From Vibrio sp. (GTDB taxonomy: Bacteria > Pseudomonadota > Gammaproteobacteria > Enterobacterales > Vibrionaceae): a stretch of DNA of 18,633 nt. Positions 14,030 through 18,633 of this stretch are shown one piece after another; positions within the stretch are counted from its first letter, which is position 1, and every line of letters starts with the position of its first letter. The position numbers and the translations under genes are program-made. Where the stretch lies: NCBI GenBank assembly GCA_007124475.1, contig SLFB01000128.1:1-18633 (forward strand), written 5' to 3'. Below the pieces are notes generated by a model, which worked only from the letters and a program-made list of their open reading frames with translations, did not search any database and was not told the origin of the DNA.

Positions 14030-17000
14030 AGTTAAACTCGAAGCGATAGAGTAAATCAACCGTATTACTCTCTCTTGAATTAACAATCTCTAAGTAGAGA
14101 TCCCTCATCAAACGATAGCGAATGGTAAATTGCCCCATAGAGTTAAAGATCCCAACGCCATATTTTATTTGCAGTCCTGGTAAAATATAGCCGCTAACGG
14201 TAATTTGTGCCTCTTCTCCAGAACCTGCTGTATCTAGTTGTAAATCTTGTACCCCAAATTCTTCCCCAATACGACCAACGACTTTGCCACTTTGCGCTAA
14301 GCTTAAACCAATTAAGGTCATGGTCATCGCATTGCCCCCAGCTTCACCATCAATATCTTGTCCACGAAGTAAATAAGATAAAGCGTTCGCTTGCGGCATC
14401 GCGGGCTCAGAAAAAATCGTGATCATCGGCTCATCAGCAGGACCGGTTACCTGAATACCAGCAATAACACCATCTTGGGTATTATTAGGATTACGAATTG
14501 CTTTGATCGAGACAAAAGGTTGATCCACAGGGCCATTGAGTAAAATCTTACCTTCTTGGATCACTAAATCTTGCCCAAAGGATCGATATTGCCCCTGTAA
14601 AATATTCACTTCGCCAATAACAAAAGGCCCACGGTCGCGCTGAGTGACATTCAACCTACCTTGTAAGCCGCCCGCTAGACCAAACGCACTGAGGCGAACC
14701 TCTTCACCAAGCACAATTTCCACATCCGTCTCTACTCGTAACGGGATCGCCACTTGTTCAGTTAATGGCTGTAAATCTTTACTCAGTAAAACCTGATCAC
14801 GAGAGACCTCAACAGCGCTCGAAGGCAGTTCATCAACGGTAATACGTCCCCACGGTAAATGAATAGAACCCGTCACTAAAGCTTTTTCTGGCTGCATACT
14901 CAAATGCAGATCTGGGCTCACTCGCAAACGAACCATAGGTGGCATATCAATCAGCAAGGCCTCAGAAAAGACCCGACTATTCACTCGCCAGTTCTCCATA
15001 TCTTGCCAATCCGCATCACCCGTGACTTTTAGCCGTCCTTCATTAGTATCAATTTCGGCTTGTAATAAGGCTTGATAACCCGAAAAATCGACCGTAATTT
15101 GCCCTGAATTCATGTCGATTGGTGATATATCGCCTTTAAGTTGTAGATCGGTGAACTCGACGGTGCCCATCACTTGAGGGTGAAGCATTTCCCCTTGTAA
15201 AGAAAGATCGGCACTAATGAGCGCATCAGCTTGACTGAACTCGCCAATCAGAGGTTGCAAAAAGCCAAGATGAAAGGGGGTTAGCTTGAGTTTGGCTTGC
15301 CACTGTTTATTTTCTAGCATGACATCAGGGATCTGAAGCTGTCCCGAAAACTGACCGTTATCGGTCACTTGAAGATCCCAATCAGCGGTAAGCTGATTAC
15401 GACTCAACTCAGCGTTAAGCTGCATTTTATCCCAAGCAACAACAATGGGCTGCGCGAGATGTTGCTCAACAGAACCGGCTGATAAATCCACTGATAGTTT
15501 AACTGTCGGTAACTCTTGATCAGACCATTCCGCATGGATCTGACCAGCCAAACCGCCAGTAAGTTGTGTGTCTGTCGGTAACAATGGCTGAAGTTGACTA
15601 AACTGAAACCCCTTGATTGCCAATTTAACCGCGCCACTGTCGGTAATATCTACGTTTTCTTCAAGGCATAATGAAGCATCGCCTTGTAGCCAACAATGCT
15701 CTGCAATATAGATCTTCATAGGCTCAAGCGCCACACTGATCGCGGTTGCTTGATTGAGCTGCCAAAGACCTTGAATCGATTCAATATTCATTCGTTCCAA
15801 TTCTCCTTGCCAGTGCCAATTTGGCGAGTCTTGCAGATTGCCCGTTATCGCTAATTGACTGGACACTAAAGGAGAGTTCAGCTCAAGAGCTAAATGATGC
15901 TGTTGCTGCTGACCATGCAATGACAATAATAATGAGTCTATGGTTTGATCTTGATAGACAATGTCACGAATCGATAACAGTATATCCGCTTCTGGTTGTG
16001 GTAACGGAGTTAATTGCCCCACTAAAGACACGGCACCAACCTTTGCTTGATCTAACCAAACTAAATGCTCAGCTTTCAGATCCAGTTGCATATCTGGCTC
16101 AGATAATCGACCCCGTAAACTCACCTTGCCTTGTACTTGGCCAGCTAACTCTGGAAGCGTTTTAGTCACATCAGGTAGCGATAACGCGACATCCATCCGC
16201 CACTGCTGATCTAACTCGCCTTTAGCCGTCACTTGATTCGGCCCATGAGCGAAGGTGAGCCCAGAAGTAGCGACTCGATATTCGCCCTGACCAGTGAGAT
16301 CGGCTGCATCAACCTGCCCCTTGATATCTAATGGATAACCACGAAAATCACCATTAATCGCGAGCAAGGGAACCGCTATCTCAAACCCACCTTGCTCAGT
16401 TAACAAACCAGATGTTACTAGTTGCCCACTGATATTTCCTTGAGCATCTGGCCACTGTAAACCTGGATTAATTTGTTCAATATTGAGCTTAGCTTGCCAA
16501 TCAATGCTTGGTGACCAACGGGCGGTTAATTCACCGGTCATTACCCCTTCCAAAGTCTCCAAGTGCAGGGAATGCAGAGCTATCTGAGTTAACGAGCCAT
16601 CTCCTTGAAGCGCGATGACCATATCCGGTAGCTCACGTCCCGATAAGTGGCTATCAAGCGCTAGCTGATAAGCCTCTAAAGTTCCATGGGCTTTAATAAC
16701 CGGAGCGTCGATAAAATAATCGCCCTCATTCACCAGTGGCCACTGGGCTTGCAGTTGCTGCACGGTAATATCAAACGGAAAATCGGCTTGTAGTGGCTTT
16801 AACTTGGCTTGTAGTTGAGCTTGAACCAGCTCAGTTAGCTGAACATTAAGAGTAAGATCCGCCACACTACCCGTTGCTTGCAATTGTAAATGTTGTCCTT
16901 TCGCAGCCGGTAACTTGAGTAAGGATTGTAATGTCAGATTGACGGGATAATCACCGCGTAAAGTCGTGTGACCACGCAAAGATGCATTTAACTCTGGTGT

Positions 17001-17792
17001 ATCTAGCAGCAAATTTTTCACTTCAATGTGAGATTGAAACGCTTGCGCCTGTAATACCAATTGATTAATCGTTAACGGCGATGGCTGCTGGACAATAAAA
17101 TCGCTGAGTTCAAAGCGCTGTAAATCAATTCGCAGCGGAAGAGTAATCTCAGGTAAAGTGAAGAGAGCGTCATCCTCGCTCATCGCCACCTCTTCCGTCG
17201 GCGATGATTGAGGCGCAGTTTCACTCAAAGCAATACGAACTCCCTGCCAAAGAGTCGGTTCAATGGTTAATTTATCACCTTGCAAACTTGCTGCTGTGAC
17301 AAAATGCTGCCAGCTAAGGCGATGGCCTGAGAGATTAAGCTGAATATCATTCAACGTTAATCGTCCTAGTTTAATCGGTATCGGACTGGAGATTGAAGTC
17401 ACCGGTGCGCTATCATTATGTTCCGTCTGATCGACTGACTCTACTTGCTGATCAAATTGGAACTGCAGCCCGGAGATCATGATTTCATTAATACAGATCA
17501 TCGGCTCTAACAAACAGTTAGCATTAAGGGCTAAAGTCAGTCGCTCTAGTTGCAAATCAAGGGAGGATGCGGGATCTTGATAGTCAATTTCATGCAAAGT
17601 AAAGCGCGGAAAAATCGCACCTTGAGTAGATTGTACTGATAAGTTAGGTAATGCTTTTTGTGCCCCCCAAACCAATACATTTAAACCACTATTAGTAAAC
17701 AGCAAACCAGCGAGAGCCAATAGCAAGACAGTCACTATGCTGGCTAAGCTCGCAGAGAGCCAACCTGTCCATGTTATGAGCCTTTTGATCAT
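14028..17792 (-). CDS. tamB: Translocation and assembly module protein TamB
   Basis: TamB is a large inner-membrane-anchored, periplasm-spanning protein that works with the outer-membrane barrel TamA. The pair was linked to assembly of some outer-membrane proteins and more recently to phospholipid transport to the outer membrane. The 1254-residue product is of normal size (E. coli 1259). An N-terminal anchor segment (about residues 14-33, SASLASIVTVLLLALAGLLF) is followed by a very long stretch of repeated beta-strand, AsmA-like sequence. The conserved C-terminal TamB domain includes VSIKAIRNPNNTQDGVIAGI, SYLLRGQDIDGEAGG and a final RYRLMRDLYLEIVNS...DLLYRFEFN. Its ATG overlaps the tamA stop by 4 bases (ATGA) and its stop overlaps the ytfP ribosome-binding site. 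Confidence 0.96.
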   Translation of the reverse strand: MIKRLITWTGWLSASLASIVTVLLLALAGLLFTNSGLNVLVWGAQKALPNLSVQSTQGAIFPRFTLHEIDYQDPASSLDLQLERLTLALNANCLLEPMICINEIMISGLQFQFDQQVESVDQTEHNDSAPVTSISSPIPIKLGRLTLNDIQLNLSGHRLSWQHFVTAASLQGDKLTIEPTLWQGVRIALSETAPQSSPTEEVAMSEDDALFTLPEITLPLRIDLQRFELSDFIVQQPSPLTINQLVLQAQAFQSHIEVKNLLLDTPELNASLRGHTTLRGDYPVNLTLQSLLKLPAAKGQHLQLQATGSVADLTLNVQLTELVQAQLQAKLKPLQADFPFDITVQQLQAQWPLVNEGDYFIDAPVIKAHGTLEAYQLALDSHLSGRELPDMVIALQGDGSLTQIALHSLHLETLEGVMTGELTARWSPSIDWQAKLNIEQINPGLQWPDAQGNISGQLVTSGLLTEQGGFEIAVPLLAINGDFRGYPLDIKGQVDAADLTGQGEYRVATSGLTFAHGPNQVTAKGELDQQWRMDVALSLPDVTKTLPELAGQVQGKVSLRGRLSEPDMQLDLKAEHLVWLDQAKVGAVSLVGQLTPLPQPEADILLSIRDIVYQDQTIDSLLLSLHGQQQQHHLALELNSPLVSSQLAITGNLQDSPNWHWQGELERMNIESIQGLWQLNQATAISVALEPMKIYIAEHCWLQGDASLCLEENVDITDSGAVKLAIKGFQFSQLQPLLPTDTQLTGGLAGQIHAEWSDQELPTVKLSVDLSAGSVEQHLAQPIVVAWDKMQLNAELSRNQLTADWDLQVTDNGQFSGQLQIPDVMLENKQWQAKLKLTPFHLGFLQPLIGEFSQADALISADLSLQGEMLHPQVMGTVEFTDLQLKGDISPIDMNSGQITVDFSGYQALLQAEIDTNEGRLKVTGDADWQDMENWRVNSRVFSEALLIDMPPMVRLRVSPDLHLSMQPEKALVTGSIHLPWGRITVDELPSSAVEVSRDQVLLSKDLQPLTEQVAIPLRVETDVEIVLGEEVRLSAFGLAGGLQGRLNVTQRDRGPFVIGEVNILQGQYRSFGQDLVIQEGKILLNGPVDQPFVSIKAIRNPNNTQDGVIAGIQVTGPADEPMITIFSEPAMPQANALSYLLRGQDIDGEAGGNAMTMTLIGLSLAQSGKVVGRIGEEFGVQDLQLDTAGSGEEAQITVSGYILPGLQIKYGVGIFNSMGQFTIRYRLMRDLYLEIVNSRESNTVDLLYRFEFN

Positions 17793-18633
17793 AAATCCGG
17801 CCCCAAAGTAAAGTGTAATTTAAATCGATCGCCGGGCTCTGAATCCAATCCCCAAGCAAAATCTAACCTTAATGGCCCAACTGGCGACACCCAGCGTACA
17901 CCAAATCCAGTCCCTGTTTTCCAATCAGGTGAGTCGTTAAACGCATCACCATAATCAATAAATAGCGCCGCCCACCAGTTGCCACCAAGCCGATATTGAT
18001 ATTCTAATGAGCTGGTGGCCATATATTTAGCCCCCGTTAATGAACCACTGGCATCCCGCGGTGAAATAGACTGGTAACCATAACCACGTAGGTTATTATC
18101 ACCACCGGCAAAAAAACGTAATGATGGGGGAAGTTTATCAAACTCATCGGCAAAGTTCGCACTGCCATCAATACGCAATAGCCCGCGGTGGTTATTACCG
18201 ACACTTCGTACCCAAGAGCTAGCCCCTTGTAATCGAGTCACTCGCGTCTCAGAAATCAGTGCAGGATCGGCATACTCTAAAGTAATGGTTTGCTTATCCC
18301 CCCAAGTAAGGAGGGAACGATTCAATCGCGTTCGAGTTCGAGTATAAGTTAAGCCGGGCATTAAGAATTGCGCGCCGTCGTCTTGTAAGCCTTGTTCATA
18401 ATTCTCGATCAGATAACGTAAAAATACGGTTCGATGCCATCCACTCTCTAACAACCAGTGCCGTTCTAACACTAAGTTCGACTCTAAACTCTGTGTATCG
18501 CGATTATCAACATGCTTCATACCGTATTGCACCCGATAATACTGGCGAAGCACATCTTCTAAAGGAATTTTATAACCGGCGGTCACACTTTGCTCTGGAC
18601 CAGAAATCGATAAACTACTGTCAAAACTATGCC
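17789..18633 (-). CDS. tamA: Outer-membrane translocation and assembly module protein TamA, C-terminal part
   Basis: TamA is an Omp85-family outer-membrane protein: periplasmic POTRA domains followed by a 16-strand beta-barrel that contacts TamB. The frame is open to the right edge, so about 281 codons of the roughly 570-580-residue protein are seen, covering most of the barrel; the POTRA part lies outside the window. Family features are PSLRFFAGGDNNLRGYGYQSISPRD, containing the conserved RGY motif of the lid loop, SSLEYQYRLGGNWWAALFIDYGDAF, GFGVRWVSPVGPLRLDFAW, and the terminal strand FKLHFTLGPDL. A GTG at 18586 is internal, because similarity continues upstream of it. The stop overlaps the tamB ATG. 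Confidence 0.94.
   Translation of the reverse strand, partial: HSFDSSLSISGPEQSVTAGYKIPLEDVLRQYYRVQYGMKHVDNRDTQSLESNLVLERHWLLESGWHRTVFLRYLIENYEQGLQDDGAQFLMPGLTYTRTRTRLNRSLLTWGDKQTITLEYADPALISETRVTRLQGASSWVRSVGNNHRGLLRIDGSANFADEFDKLPPSLRFFAGGDNNLRGYGYQSISPRDASGSLTGAKYMATSSLEYQYRLGGNWWAALFIDYGDAFNDSPDWKTGTGFGVRWVSPVGPLRLDFAWGLDSEPGDRFKLHFTLGPDL

Noticed and set aside
13670..14086. ytfP starting at 14086
   Set aside because: The extra 23 codons overlap tamB and precede the strong AAGGAGG site; the conserved YtfP N-terminus begins just after GTG 14017.
15404..16165. ORFs inside tamB in other frames (15404-15637 minus, 15821-16165 plus)
   Set aside because: These are shadows of the long tamB coding region with no independent start signals or family similarity.

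Overview
The window is a chimera of two unrelated genomes joined near position 734. Positions 1 to about 733 are GC-rich (roughly two thirds GC by eye) and look haloarchaeal. They hold the C-terminal 198 codons of a UbiD-family decarboxylase, a T-tract, and an archaeal-style TATA box about 28 bases before an ATG. From about 734 to 18633 the sequence has moderate GC and is gammaproteobacterial, almost certainly Vibrionaceae. Protein similarity (RapZ, Npr, TldE/PmbA, DarP/YjgA, ThiBPQ, Mpl, Fbp, Ppa, TamAB), Vibrio-style ERIC repeats and a gene order I recall from Vibrio chromosome I all point that way. The Vibrio part begins inside the last 33 codons of ptsN, so most of ptsN is missing. The simplest reading is an assembly or library chimera, or contamination, rather than natural transfer.

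Layout of the bacterial part: (1) the nitrogen-PTS end of the rpoN operon, ptsN (3' remnant)-rapZ-npr, then mgtE, all on +. (2) A repeat-rich gap (tandem repeat, 15-bp palindrome, degenerate half-ERIC) before pmbA/tldE on -. (3) darP/yjgA on +, divergent from pmbA. (4) A 198-bp ERIC element carrying a 70-bp internal insertion, between the convergent yjgA and thiQ. (5) The thiamine/TPP uptake operon thiB-thiP-thiQ on -, led by a clear TPP riboswitch; thiB appears to start at TTG. (6) ubiX and mpl on -, separated by a short element with perfect 17-bp inverted repeats. (7) A 304-bp divergent spacer, then fbp and ppa on +. (8) A strong bidirectional terminator, then the convergent block ytfP-tamB-tamA on -, with tamA running off the right edge.

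Functionally the bacterial segment is conserved housekeeping: control of amino-sugar synthesis and PTS regulation (rapZ, npr), Mg2+ uptake (mgtE), peptide maturation/proteolysis (tldE), 50S maturation (darP), vitamin B1 import (thiBPQ), prenyl-FMN for ubiquinone synthesis (ubiX), murein recycling (mpl), gluconeogenesis and pyrophosphate removal (fbp, ppa), and outer-membrane biogenesis (tamAB). I see no tRNA, rRNA, CRISPR array, prophage, complete insertion sequence or defence system. I found no convincing new multi-gene system. The most notable items are the cross-domain junction, the repeat elements and the translational signals around thiB and ytfP.
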